Below are positions 26,968-37,317 of a stretch of DNA of 64,000 nt, in pieces. This DNA is from Posidonia oceanica (taxonomy: Eukaryota > Streptophyta > Magnoliopsida > Alismatales > Posidoniaceae): positions 101,140,501 to 101,204,500 of the forward strand of contig JAZBRS010000020.1 of NCBI GenBank assembly GCA_037176725.1, read 5' to 3'. Under the pieces are notes generated by a model. It saw only the letters and a list, made by a program, of their open reading frames with translations, was not told the origin of the DNA and ran no database searches. Made by a program: the position numbers and the translations under genes. Position 1 is the first letter of the stretch. Each line of letters opens with the position of its first letter.

Positions 26968-28071
26968 TCAATCTGGCCAAGGAGGCGGTCGGACTTTTGC
27001 AATTTCTTTTTCGACCTGTTCAAGCCACCATTGGACTTTTCTCAATCGGGCTTCATGGATTTCCCACAGTGCTAAAATTAGATCGGATAAGCCCATGTAA
27101 TTTAATTGAATATGGAATGAGGGCTTGAATTCATAATCGACTAGAGCTGAATGATATGGCTTGACACAAAGCTCTAATGTGCCTATAGTAGATGGTAATG
27201 ATGAGGGCTCAGGCATGATAGGCTCTGGAGGAGGATTATACCACTTGTTAGACTTATGAGTCCTACATTGGGTTAACTCATTGGCTTCTTCAACAAACAA
27301 TAATTCATCTTTGAAAATCTCCTCAACACTTTTGTCAAAGTAGCCTAGATCAAATTCAATTTCCTCCTCTATTAGGTCTTCTTTTTCTGAGAAATCTTCA
27401 ATCATGTTAACCTTGAATGTCTCATCTGGTTGAGGTTTTTTCGCAATAGAATCACTTGAAAGGGAAACCTCTGCAATGAATTGGTCTACCTGGCCAACTG
27501 GTTCTTTAGTGGGCTCATCAACTTGGGCTTGGGTTTTTACTTCAAGCATTATTTGGACAATACAAGGTTGATCAAGGGAGTTCCTATGTTGAGCAAGAAA
27601 GTTCCATTCCTCTCTCTCCATTATATCATTGACTAGCTCACCTAACTGTAGATCTATACAATCTAGGGCACGAGTGTTGGCAATAGAGGTATGTATATTT
27701 GCTTCCACTAGCTCTTTTATCATCTTTTCTACACTTGTTGCATGAGTGTTGGTAGTAGAGGTCTGTCTATTTGCTTCCACTAGCTCTTCTATGCTCTTTT
27801 CTAGACTTGTTAACCTAATTTCATCTTTTTGTTGCCAATCTAGAGGAGGAAAGGTTGAGTAGTATTGCGGATCTGAATATGAATAAGGTTCAAAGCAATG
27901 AGATTGGACTTCATTGAAGCTAGACCCTCCATCATATGATCTTTGGTCCCATAGGAAATCAGGTTGATCCCAATTTCAATTGTAATTTGAGGCATAAGGG
28001 TCACTTGATTCATTCCAAGGTCTTTGGGCCACATAATTGAATTGTTCAAATCCATAACCAACTTGATTCAT
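26968..28071 (-). pseudogene. Gag-like protein of the nested element, one internal stop
   Basis: Starting at ATG 28071 the minus strand is open for 367 codons to 26968 except for one TGA at codon 32 (27978-27976). The N-terminus is rich in Asn, Gln, Tyr and Trp (GYGFEQFNYVAQRPW, SDPQYYSTFPPLDW). Next come Glu/Leu helices (SLEKSIEELVEANRQ, repeated as KMIKELVEANIHTS), an acidic centre (EDFSEKEDLIEEEIEFD) and a Trp-rich C-terminus (WWLEQVEKEIAKVRPPPWPD). It resembles the variable gag of Athila/Tat-type elements only in position and composition. No zinc knuckle is seen. It is the best-preserved retroelement frame in the window. Confidence 0.6.
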
Positions 28072-28080
28072 TGAATATCC

Positions 28081-28852
28081 TCCAACAAATGAATATCTAC
28101 TTCTTAGGGTTTAAGATGAGTATTTTAATTCTTCTGTCATTTTTAAATTGTTGGGTTTGAATTTGAAAGTGAAATTTCTAACCCAAACTAGTGTAACCGA
28201 CTGACACAGACTAGAGATGACGAAACCCTAAAGAAGATGAGAAGATTCTAGGAGTTGAGTAGTGAAATCCTGATTCTATAGATAGGAGAGATGAAGTAAC
28301 CTAGTCTAGCACACAATTCAAAGAAGCCCTAGAAATAAGGTTGACCTAAAAACAACTAGACAGCTCATAACTTCCAAATTAACCTTCGAGATTCTCAAAT
28401 CAAAATTCTCTAACCCAATTGGCCAGATCAGTGGAGGAAAGTGGGAGGCTCCCCGTGCTTGAGCAACGGACCTAATTAAATAACCACTTGCTTTTTAAGG
28501 TGTAAGCTTGTGAACCACTTTTCTAGACACTAAGTAGGAAAAGAATTTTAAATTTGATTCACCCTTAAGCTCCCTTGTCCTATTGAGCTCGAATCCTAGG
28601 GGCTAATGTCTACTTGATTTTAATTTAGGCTTGGGTCAATGCTTTATGCTTGATATTGTTGTTTTTGGGCTAAGGAAGGGTGATGAAATCCCCACCTTAT
28701 ATTATGCTATGGGTTATGCTCTTAAGTACTTTGATATATGATATACAATCAATAATGCACAAACAAGTTGTTCTCTCCTACAAACTACGTGCTTTAATAT
28801 ACAAGAAATTAAAATAAAAGCATGTACCTTTCCTCTAGCAATCTCCAACAAT
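28081..28852. other. Leader of the nested element, non-coding
   Basis: No gene is seen. With 29331-29620 (AT-rich, homopolymer runs) it separates the primer site and tandem repeats from the gag-like frame. Confidence 0.5.
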
Positions 28853-29330
28853 AAAATTTAAATTTCAAAAATAGAAAATCTATATCTAGATACACAAGAT
28901 ATTATGCATGTCCTAGAAAGTAGGTTTCTATCTTATCATGAATTTTTGAATTTAAGTTCAACTTTAAATATCTCTTTTGAGATCAAGAAAATTCCAACAA
29001 GATATGATGAAATTTAAATTTCAAAAATAGAAAGTCTATATCTAGATACACAAGATATGATGCATGTCCTAGAAAGTAGGTTTCTATCTTATCATGAAAT
29101 TTTGAATTTAAGTTCAACTGTAAATATCTCTTTTAAGAAAAATCCAACAAGATATGATGAAATTTAAATTTCAAAAATAGAAAGTCTATATCTAGATGTA
29201 CAAGATATGATGCATGTCCTAGAAAGTAGGTTTCTATCTTATCATGAATTTTTGAATTTAAGTTCAACTTTAAACATCTCTTCTTCTTTTTACTTTTGAG
29301 ATCAAGAAAAATCCAACAAAATATATGACT
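28853..29330. repeat. Tandem repeat, three copies of 150-155 bp
   Basis: Repeats start near 28856, 29011 and 29161, sharing AATTTAAATTTCAAAAATAG, GATGCATGTCCTAGAAAGTA and TTTGAATTTAAGTTCAACT. It lies in the leader of the nested element, between the primer site and the gag-like frame. Confidence 0.92.
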
Positions 29331-29620
29331 CAGATAATAATTGAGATAATCTTGAAAAATTTAGGAAAAATTATCAAAAATTTTGAGAAATAAAGAACTT
29401 ACTTGGACTTCTTCTTTTTTCACTCCTCCAATTCCTGTTTTATATACTTCAACCCCAAATCAAAAAGTATCCTTTTTTTCAATTTTTTTTTTAGATAAAA
29501 ACGAAAAGAATGATTAAAATAACGAAATTTTATTATTATTATTATTTTAAATAAAAACGGGAAAAAAAAGAAAAAGAAAAGAAGAAATAACCGACAATAA
29601 ATCAATGTTATGAAACACTA

Positions 29621-29640
29621 TTCCCTAGCAACGGCGCTAA
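29621..29640 (-). other. Primer-binding site of the nested element
   Basis: The minus strand reads TTAGCGCCGTTGCTAGGGAA, a few bases inside the 5' LTR end. It resembles the tRNA-Asp-type primer site TGGCGCCGTTGCCGGGGA used by Tat/Athila-like Gypsy elements, with a few changes. Confidence 0.7.
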
Positions 29641-29645
29641 AAACT

Positions 29646-30906
29646 TGATGTAAATTTTAATTAACCGCAAGTGCACGGTGTACTATGTAGTACGTATGCA
29701 AAATACAGGTCGATTCCATAGAGAATAATGTTTGAAAACAAAGACTTATTATCAACTATTGAAAGGATAGTTGAGAGAGACGATGATTAAGAACTACAAA
29801 TAGAAGATGTAAATCAAACTAATTAAAACAAACCTAGGACTTTGAATCCATTTATGTAAAATCCAATATGCATGATTAAATCCACTCTTGTCTCTCTTCA
29901 TGATCTAAATAGTTTACTCAATGGTTCTTATCCTAACAAGCATAACCTATATGCAAAGCACCATAGATTATCAAGTTCTAAGATAAAATCAAACAAAATA
30001 AACTAAATCAAATGATATACGATAGATCTGCAATTATATACACAACCCCCAAGTATTCTTCTCCAAGCATAGACTTAAAAGATATTATCAATATTAATCT
30101 ATCAAGGTTTATCGAATAATGAATGATCCATGTCATATACATTCAGTCTACATAATCATAGCATTTAAGCACGAGAAGACAAAGAGAAACTTAATCACAA
30201 CACATGAACATACATAAACTTCATCTAAACCCTAGATCTAATAACTTAGCCACACATGATAATGGAAAACATAAAACTAAAAGAAAAGGAAAGAGAAGAA
30301 CAAGACATAATTAATAGAAAGAAAATGAACTTCTATTGATAAAAATACATTAATTACAGAAACTAAGCTTCAAGAACTCTAAACAATGGAGGAAGAAAGC
30401 TTAAGCCTAATGTGGAAGATTAAGGATCCCCTAGGATTTATACACTGGGTCCCTTTTATAGGTTTACAAGGCTTGGCCGTCACATAAACAAATCCGGATA
30501 CAAATGAGGAAACTGAATTTCAATTACAAGATATTTCTGTGATTTCCAAATACGGAGTCAAACATATCTTCTCTGGGCGCCTGGGAGGCGCTAGATGTGC
30601 TTTTGGGCGCCTGAGGGGCGCCACCTGTTCCTGAATTTTCTCCAACTTTGTTGCTTCTGTTATCTTATCTTACTCCTTGTGTTCACACACGTGGCAAAGA
30701 TATATTTGATATATTGCACGAATTTCCATTTCTTTTATCCTTGGATTTGCATTTCTTTTTGTCTTTTATCATTTTTCCTCCTTTTCCTCTTTTCTCTTTA
30801 GGTCCAAAGTTCCTGCACAAATTGCACAAAATACCTCGAGTAATATTATTTATGAACAAAAGAGATAAATATAGACATAAAATATGTAAGAATAATGTAC
30901 TAATCA
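29646..30906 (-). repeat. 5' LTR of the nested element
   Basis: On the minus strand it starts TGATTAGTACATTATTC at 30906 and ends ...AAATTTACATCA at 29646. It keeps intact hairpins GGGCGCCTGGGAGGCGC and GGGCGCCTGAGGGGCGCC at 30574-30622, about 300 bp into the LTR. Confidence 0.88.
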
Positions 30907-31242
30907 ACCTAAGCCTTGCTTTCTTGATGAACAACCCACATTCCTTTCCATCGAAACTTGTTTCCAAAGTTTCTTGTCAAAGGCTGGTTGTTCAGCGACA
31001 TCAGTGTCTCTATATTTTTCTTGGAACAAGAAGATGTACCTATCCTGTAAAAATAAACACAAGAAGTTAGTTAGAGATGATATAAGATTGAAGTGTATAT
31101 TATTAAAATAACTTTAATTCTAACCATGATTACTTACAAGTACATCCTTTGCAAATGGGGTTGACCAATTCTGTTCCGACACACTAGTATGGGATGCAGT
31201 CCACCACTTTACTACTGTAGGTTCTCTATATAATTTAGCAGG
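30907..31242 (-). pseudogene. CACTA gene, two upstream exons
   Basis: Minus-strand exons 31242..31138 (PAKLYREPTVVKWWTASHTS, QNWSTPFAKDVL) and 31044..30907 (DRYIFLFQEKYRDTDVAEQP, FDKKLWKQVSMER). The acceptors (TTACAG, TTACAG) and donor (CTT|GTAAGT) are clean and in phase 0. The second exon is truncated by the LTR element whose end is 30906 and matches the gene fragment at 24111. Exons further upstream may exist around 31800-32060 (minus frames such as MGYDEATHMRPVQFRN) but I cannot join them with confidence. Confidence 0.5.
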
Positions 31243-31281
31243 CTGTAACAATTGAAATGTACTTTATTAATTTAATATCGA

Positions 31282-31363
31282 GACCTTGTGGGTGTAGCCT
31301 ACACGGAAGAGGAGACAAAAGCTATGGCTGCTGAGATTGAAGTTGTTGATGGTCCAAATGAGG
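31282..31363 (+). other. Possible captured coding fragment in the CACTA
   Basis: The plus strand reads [20 protein letters not shown], a composition like real plant protein, flanked by sequence with no coding character. It stands on the strand opposite to the CACTA gene. Right after it, GGGCCCATTTGGATGCCC resembles a transposon end. I do not recognise the source gene. Confidence 0.3.
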
Positions 31364-32583
31364 GCCCATTTGGATGCCCTTATAAACTATGTTATTAAAC
31401 CGTTACAATTGTGTAAAAAATTGTATTTTGTAATACTAATTTAAAGTGTTTGGATGATCAAAAGAAACTATGTTTTATTCCAAAGTTTATGTATAGAATG
31501 TGGTTTCTAAGAAAGAAGTCATACTTCTTTTTTTCTTAAAATTTTATTTTTAGAGTGTTTCTCTCACATTGTGTACATTCACAGTTGGAAAGAACTCTAG
31601 ATTAAATTTTTGATTATAAAAGAAATAAACAACAAGACTACTGTCATAGAGTTACAAATGAAGACATGAGGTTGCATGGAGTAGATTTTAACATAATCCA
31701 AAGTGAATGAGATTTTTTGGATTATTTGAAAGCATACCTACTGAGATTATTTGTCAAACATGTCCATAGTTTCATTGTGCTGTTTCCATCTCACAACTAC
31801 TAGATCAAGATTTATAAGTACTTACTAACACTAACACCATTCTGAACTTTCTAACCATAACGACGTTTCTAAATTGAACTGGTCGCATATGGGTTGCTTC
31901 ATCATATCCCATGATGGCATTACTGGTCACTTTCAAAGTTTCTTTATTGAAAAAAAAATGATGATCATTTCACGTCTGTCAAGAAAATACGAATAAAAAA
32001 TAGATGGAACGAAGGATGATCTTGTGGTCTACCCATCTTCCTTCAAAATTAAATTCATCAATTTGTGGATGCAAATATAATTGATTAAAATATAAACACA
32101 GACTGAAGAACATTATGTATGTGAGTCTTCTTTAAAGAATTGGTACAATTCTTTATTCCTTGGGGGAAAGAACATAACAGGATGCACGGAGTGGAATTTG
32201 AAATTGTAAGGAAGGTTTACAGATTTAGCTCCTTGCAAATGATTGATTTTTCTAACCTTATTTATTTATTATTTGCAGAGATTATTTCTTGTTTGATTTT
32301 GTTTGACATTGGATCTTGGGTTTACTGTCTACTGCTTGTATTTGTTTTAGACTTCTATTGCATATACGATTATTATTTCCAACAACATTACTCCAAATTC
32401 TTCATGATCACGAACAGACTCTTTAAATTTTCTAATAGCAAATTCTTTAGAATCTGTAGTTTTTCGTAATAACCTGGGCTAGAAACTTTCTTGGCATGCA
32501 TGATCACGAACAGACTCTTCTCACCACTTTACGGTGCTAGTAGTCCAATCAACTTTCCCCTAATTTATCATGTTCATTTATTC
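31364..32583. other. CACTA interior, mostly unassigned
   Basis: AT-rich, with no confident gene. A 19-bp direct repeat TGATCACGAACAGACTCTT occurs at about 32404 and 32501. Minus-strand frames near 31810-32060 might be further exons of the CACTA gene. Confidence 0.45.
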
Positions 32584-33940
32584 CTTGTGACAGATTGATA
32601 TAACAACTCACAGAGCTCCTTTTCAAAAGAAAACTCCTCACAAGCTACGACTTTTTCCTATATATATTTAGACCTTCAAAATGAGCAATATCAGATGGTG
32701 CCATGTGATCTTGGACTGCCAGTGTTGAAAAAGTAAAAATGCTCCAAATATATGCATCGCCAGTTAAGTGATGGTAGGGCTGTTCACTTCCAATTCACTT
32801 CTTCCGAAAATGTTTCACCAAAGTGGTGTCAGGAACTACATATATCTGCAAATGTACTTCTTCAACCTTTAAGGTAAAGGGAAGATGCTCTTATTTGTTG
32901 AAATAAGGTGTTTATTTATTCTTTTAGAATAAGAGGGTGTGAAATCTACTTTCCTTAATAAACTTAAGTTGTTTAAATTGGTTGGAAAGATGTTGTTATT
33001 GAAATACGATAGCATTGGTCGCCATCAAACTTCTTTGTTATTTTTCAAATGTTTTCTTTTTTTTTTAAATGGTAATAGCATTAATATTAAAATCTTAACT
33101 ACGAAACCACCACCATGTCAAAAAACAAACATAATGTATCATACCCGGAAGGAATTAGAATGATACAGGAAATTGTAGATACTAATTTATCTTCAAAAAA
33201 CAGAAAGTACTTAGAGTACTACAATTAGGAAAATAAAGATTTCCTAAGATAAGAAGCAATACAACACATTAGACTACGCTATCCTCTCATCTACTCCATT
33301 CGGCATTTGGATCAATAGGTAAGCCTTGATCTGAGATGGGAGTCAGAATCAAGTCAACAATAGTTTGACCCAATAAGCTATTATGAATGTCCTAGTTGAC
33401 ATTATTTTTCAAATGTTTTCTACTAGATACAATTTGATAAGGGAGGAAAGTGAAGATCAATCTTTACTTGCATTAGAAATTATCAAAATATCTTACGTGC
33501 ATTACTGTTTATAACCAATACGAGCACAAGTGGATCATATATGTACGTACATAGGTGTTCCATATCTATATATATTTTTGAAATAAGGATATAGAACTCA
33601 TACGAATATAAAGAATACAATGTATGGATATTTAAAAGATGGATATGTATAAAGAAAAATATATTTGTATAATGATAACGAATGATACCTTATCAACAAA
33701 GGATGATCATATATGTATAATATCATGAAAAAATGAAAAACAATATCGATCATATCTGTATTTATATCTGCTTAAAACAATATAAATAATCCATTCCTAT
33801 TGAAAATTGTTATGAACAAAGATATGGAATTGTTATCTTGTATCCGTTTACACTCCCAATGAAAAATCATGAGCCGTTTTAAGCGTAAAGAAATTACAAT
33901 CTGGAACTGGAACAAAGGAAAAAGGTCCACAGGGAATCTA
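32584..33940. repeat. 1,357-bp dispersed segment, copy inside the CACTA
   Basis: Second copy of the 8634-9990 segment, inside the CACTA transposon (22875-34663) and in the same orientation. About 18 scattered differences mean it separated well before the 39-kb duplication. It may be a fragment captured by the transposon, or a transposon part left elsewhere. Confidence 0.9.
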
Positions 33941-34140
33941 TTTTGACTGCGGTCTGGTCGTAATGGACCAAGCAGTTGCAACAGAAGTAAAAAAAAATAG
34001 AAAATAGAAAAGCAAAATGGCAAAAAAACGACTGTAGCTGTGAGTGCACCATAACAATGTGACGTTCATGGTCCTACCACAGTAGAAAACTCCCCATATT
34101 AATAACTACATTTGTAGTTGAGAAACGTTCATGGGCATAC

Positions 34141-34179
<39 letters not shown>

Positions 34180-34454
34180 TAACCAACCTTGAAGAAACGT
34201 TGAAGGATGAGGAGGAGGTTCTGTCGGCGAAGTTATGACCGAGGATGAGGAGGAGCCGGCTGTGCTCGAATGGACGATGAGGAGGAGGAAGCAACCCGGC
34301 TGTCGGAGGAGGACGTAGTGAGAGGGAGAGACAAGGAGGCGACCGTCGAAGGAGGACGCAGCGAGAGGGAGAGACGAGAGGGAGAGACGAAAGGGAGAGA
34401 CAAAAGGGTGAAGTCGTCCGCAGGCCGATATCTTAGGGTAGATTTAGCGATGAC
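33941..34454. other. CACTA right interior with (GA)n
   Basis: Contains (GA)n at 34145-34175 and a GA-rich block (34195-34420) that leaves open frames on both strands without domains. It could be the 5' leader of the minus-strand CACTA gene. Confidence 0.5.
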
Positions 34455-34650
34455 AGATAATGAGGATATGTCCTCGCCATCTCCTCGCTAAATAAAAAGC
34501 AAGGACATAGCGAGGCTATTTCCTCATTAAATCCTCGTAATATTATTGCAAGGAAGTATCTTCGCTATGTCCATGCTATTTAGCCTCGTTAAACTATTGC
34601 GAGGACAAGTCCTCGCCATGTCCTCGCGACTTGTCCTCGCAAAATCATGA
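34455..34650. repeat. CACTA right subterminal repeats
   Basis: The same CCTCGC / GCGAGGA family as at 22905-23380 in a shorter array, ending 14 bp before TTTCTAGTAGTG. Some units are decayed (CCTCATT, CCTCGTT). Confidence 0.88.
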
Positions 34651-34663
34651 ATTTCTAGTAGTG

Positions 34664-35173
34664 TGTCTCATGGGGAAGTAAGGAGCAAGGCTGTGTTGCT
34701 AAATATACATAGGAAGCGGAATACATTGCATGTAGTACAACCACCACACATGTTGTTTGGATTAAAAGATTTTTGAACGACTTGGATCTTAATCTGATAG
34801 ATGGACCAGTCGGAATATATTGTGATAATCAAGCAGCAATTAGTCTCGTAAATAGTGGTGCAAATAGTTCAAGAGGAAAGCACATTGAGATACATTGTCA
34901 CTACATCCGTGATATTATACAGAAAGAAGAAATAGAGGTGAGTTATATTCCCACTTCGGACATGATTGCTGATCCAATGATAAAATGGATTCCAGCAAAA
35001 AAATTTGTCAAGCATGTAAGCATGATGAGATTAATGAACATTTCCATGGATAATGGAAATGGAACACATTCTCACGCATAGTGGGAGTGGAAATTGAGAA
35101 GAAACTCATACATTCCATGAATAATGAGAGTATGTAGGAATTTACTGTTTCGTCTTCATGATCAAGTGGGAGA
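34664..35173 (+). pseudogene. Copia pol, 3' part: rest of RNase H, after the CACTA
   Basis: Resumes the Copia frame interrupted at 22874: SWGSKEQGCVAKYT, a stop, EAEYIACS, VWIKRFLNDLDL, then RNase H with YCDNQAAISLVNSG, KHIEIHCHYIRDII and SDMIADPMIKWIPAKKF, stop at 35079-35081. The polypurine tract CAAGTGGGAGA sits at 35163-35173. Removing the CACTA and one TGT restores continuity with the left half. The 102-codon stretch 34773-35081 is still open. Confidence 0.93.
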
Positions 35174-35433
35174 TGTTAGAAAGTGGTCAATGAAGACCAC
35201 ATACATTACAGGGTGGTCAATGAAGACCACGAACGTTACAGGAAAGGGAGAAAATTTCCCCCTCAAATCACGGAGGCAGTTATGGGCGGAGTTGATACGA
35301 GAAGATCATTGCTTCTTCTATATAAGAAGTACATTGGTATGATTTCTATAAGAAAAAAGAAAATTTTTGGAAAATCTCGTAATGCTGGAGTCCTAAATTA
35401 CCTTACAATCGCGATCATGCCATCAATAGTTAC
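35174..35433 (+). repeat. 3' LTR of the interrupted Copia
   Basis: Starts TGTTAGAAAGTGG directly after the polypurine tract and has an internal GGTCAATGAAGACCAC duplication (35187 and 35216) and a TATA-like CTATATAAG near 35319. The end near TAGTTACA at 35433 is provisional because no 5' LTR is present in the window. Confidence 0.65.
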
Positions 35434-37317
35434 ATCTTAAATTCAAACTTCGACTATTTTCAAACAACCATGGGTATGTTCATTTAAGTTTCCAAATAAC
35501 TTTTTTCAAACTTATATTGAACGAACTCGAACTAGTTTGATTCATTTAACGATCCTAGTTTTGAGTGACGGACCTCCATTTTGGTGTTTTTGTTTTAGTC
35601 GTTTGGAAGTACAATTTATGAAAAAATTAATAGAATTATATGTGACAAACATGAGTACTATTTCTGGAAAATTTTATACAACTTTATGTGATGAATATAT
35701 TTATTATCAAGTGCGATTGACCGTACCATGCGATTCTACACTCGATCCCAACCACATCCCCCCCCACCTCTCAGTGTGGGACCGCATGGTGTGGTTGACA
35801 GCACTAGAACAACTCCCATGTATTATATTGCTCAAACCAGTTGGACTTGTGTGGACTTGTGCATGCAAATTATAGAACTAGAACTCAACATAGACTTGGA
35901 ATTTAGGATTGGACAATCAACGGCTCGTCGACCCAATCCAAAAAAGAAAATCGAGCCGATCCAGTCCAAAATAGTACCCAGAACGACTAGGCTTGAACTC
36001 GGAAAGGCAAAGGGTTGATCTTGGGTTGGGATTTTTCTCCCACAGCTCGTGGCTTGACATGACTTGCTTAAGGCTTGAATACGGCCTAGGCCCTAGCCTT
36101 AATCCGGCATGAACATGGCCTGACCCAAGCCTATTTTTATGGCTCGACTTAGGTTCAACCTGGTTTAGGCCCAAAATAGGTCATAAATAAAATTAAATAA
36201 TTTTAAATATAAATATTAATTTTTAAGTTATAATAATTATTTTATAATGTATTATATATATATAAACATATGATAGTTAAAAAATAGATACCCATATTAA
36301 AGAAAGACCACAAGTGTATAGACCTCAAAATCGATCTTGCATCAATGACACTACAATGACACCAATGATCTTGATGGTGTCATTGGTGTCATTGTGGTGT
36401 CATTGTGATGTCATTGTAGTATCATTGATGTGGGGGCGATTTGGAGTATGTATATCTTTTTTCTTAAAGAAACAATTTTCCACTTTTATAGTGCACATTG
36501 TCTAAAAACGGACATACACTTTGTAAAAGTTGAAGTTTATTTTTTGGACAATGTATTTTGTCTTGAAAAAAATGGACATCTACTCTACAAAAGTAGATGT
36601 TCGTTTTTGTAGTTAGTGCTTTCTGTAAAAAAAAATGAACTTTTGCTTCCAAAAAGTTGATGTTCATTTTTGTTAGTAGACATCCATTTCTGTTACTTAT
36701 TGGATGTCTACTTTTAGTTTTTTATAATTTTTTAAAAAATTAATAAATTAATTAAGATTGGTCCAAAATTAGACTTGGTTTCAACTTGGTCCAAAATAAA
36801 TAATTGTAGACCGTGTTAAGGCCGAGAGATTTCTACTTCTGACCTGGTTCGACACGGCCCAAAATGATTTAAGATCGGACTAGTTTGGCCCAGAATAGTA
36901 TTGGGCCTACATAATTTTGGGCCGGGCCGGGTGAGCCTGATTTCCTGGTCTAACTCAATATGATGCGGGAGACGCATTCCAAAAAATAATGTGACATGCA
37001 CGTTTCGAGAGCCAACTTTGTATTGTGCCTTTTTCTTTCGTAAAGATTGTATTGCCCTTCTTAAGTTGTAAGCGACACGGTTTCAGTAATAGAAGAATCT
37101 TTCCAGAATAAGTCGTACTATATATCTCATATTCTTCGTACATTTGATGATAAGTCGTGGGTAGGCTCCTCCTTTCTCCTTAATTTGCGTTACTAGTCGT
37201 ACTTCATATTTGATTTCCAATAGAAATAAGGGCATCATCTACAGAGCTTATTAATTAGGACAATGACAAGGAAGCACCAAACCCAAATATTTCGAAATAA
37301 ATAAAATCAGTATCACT
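35434..37317. other. Intergenic region 3' of the transporter
   Basis: No gene is seen. It holds a minisatellite (36346-36430), short inverted repeats at 36560-36720 (ACATCTACT / AGTAGATGT and relatives), AT-rich sequence at 36180-36270, and GGCCCA/GGGCC-rich sequence at 35990-36180 and 36800-36950 that resembles transposon or repeat debris. Confidence 0.6.
36346..36430. repeat. GTGTCATTG minisatellite
   Basis: Irregular direct repeats of GGTGTCATTGT-like units of 9-12 bp (GTGTCATTG, GATGTCATTG, AGTATCATTG), preceded by complementary AATGACAC units, so part of the array can fold back. Confidence 0.8.

Larger units (their letters stand above)
24112..30906 (-). mobile_element. Two-LTR retrotransposon inside the CACTA gene, gag-only, 6.8 kb
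   Basis: LTRs 24112-25384 and 29646-30906 are clearly homologous, a few percent apart. Orientation is minus: next to the right LTR the minus strand reads AGCGCCGTTGCTAGGGAA, close to the tRNA-Asp-type primer site TGGCGCCGTTGCC, and a purine tract lies at the left LTR. Between them are one gag-like frame, two tandem-repeat blocks and no protease, RT or integrase, so it is non-autonomous. It splits a CACTA exon. The flanks (atcac and acct) show no clear 5-bp target duplication. Confidence 0.88.
22875..34663 (-). mobile_element. CACTA (En/Spm) transposon, 11.8 kb with nested insertions
   Basis: Left terminus CACTACTAGAAAAAC (22875), right terminus TTTCTAGTAGTG (ending 34663). TGT flanks both ends (22872-22874 and 34664-34666), the 3-bp target duplication of this superfamily. 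Dense subterminal CCTCGC / GCGAGGA motifs lie inside both ends. It holds minus-strand gene fragments, a 6.8-kb LTR element (24112-30906) and one copy of the 1,357-bp segment. No TNP2-type transposase is recognisable, so it is presumably non-autonomous. It interrupts RNase H of a Copia element. Confidence 0.93.

Noticed and set aside
8634..33940. The 1,357-bp direct repeats as LTRs of one giant element
   Set aside because: No TG...CA ends, primer site or polypurine tract at the borders, and the interval holds several unrelated complete insertions.
34270..34491. 73-codon Glu/Arg-rich ORF
   Set aside because: It translates a GA-rich tract inside the CACTA; the composition follows the repeat.
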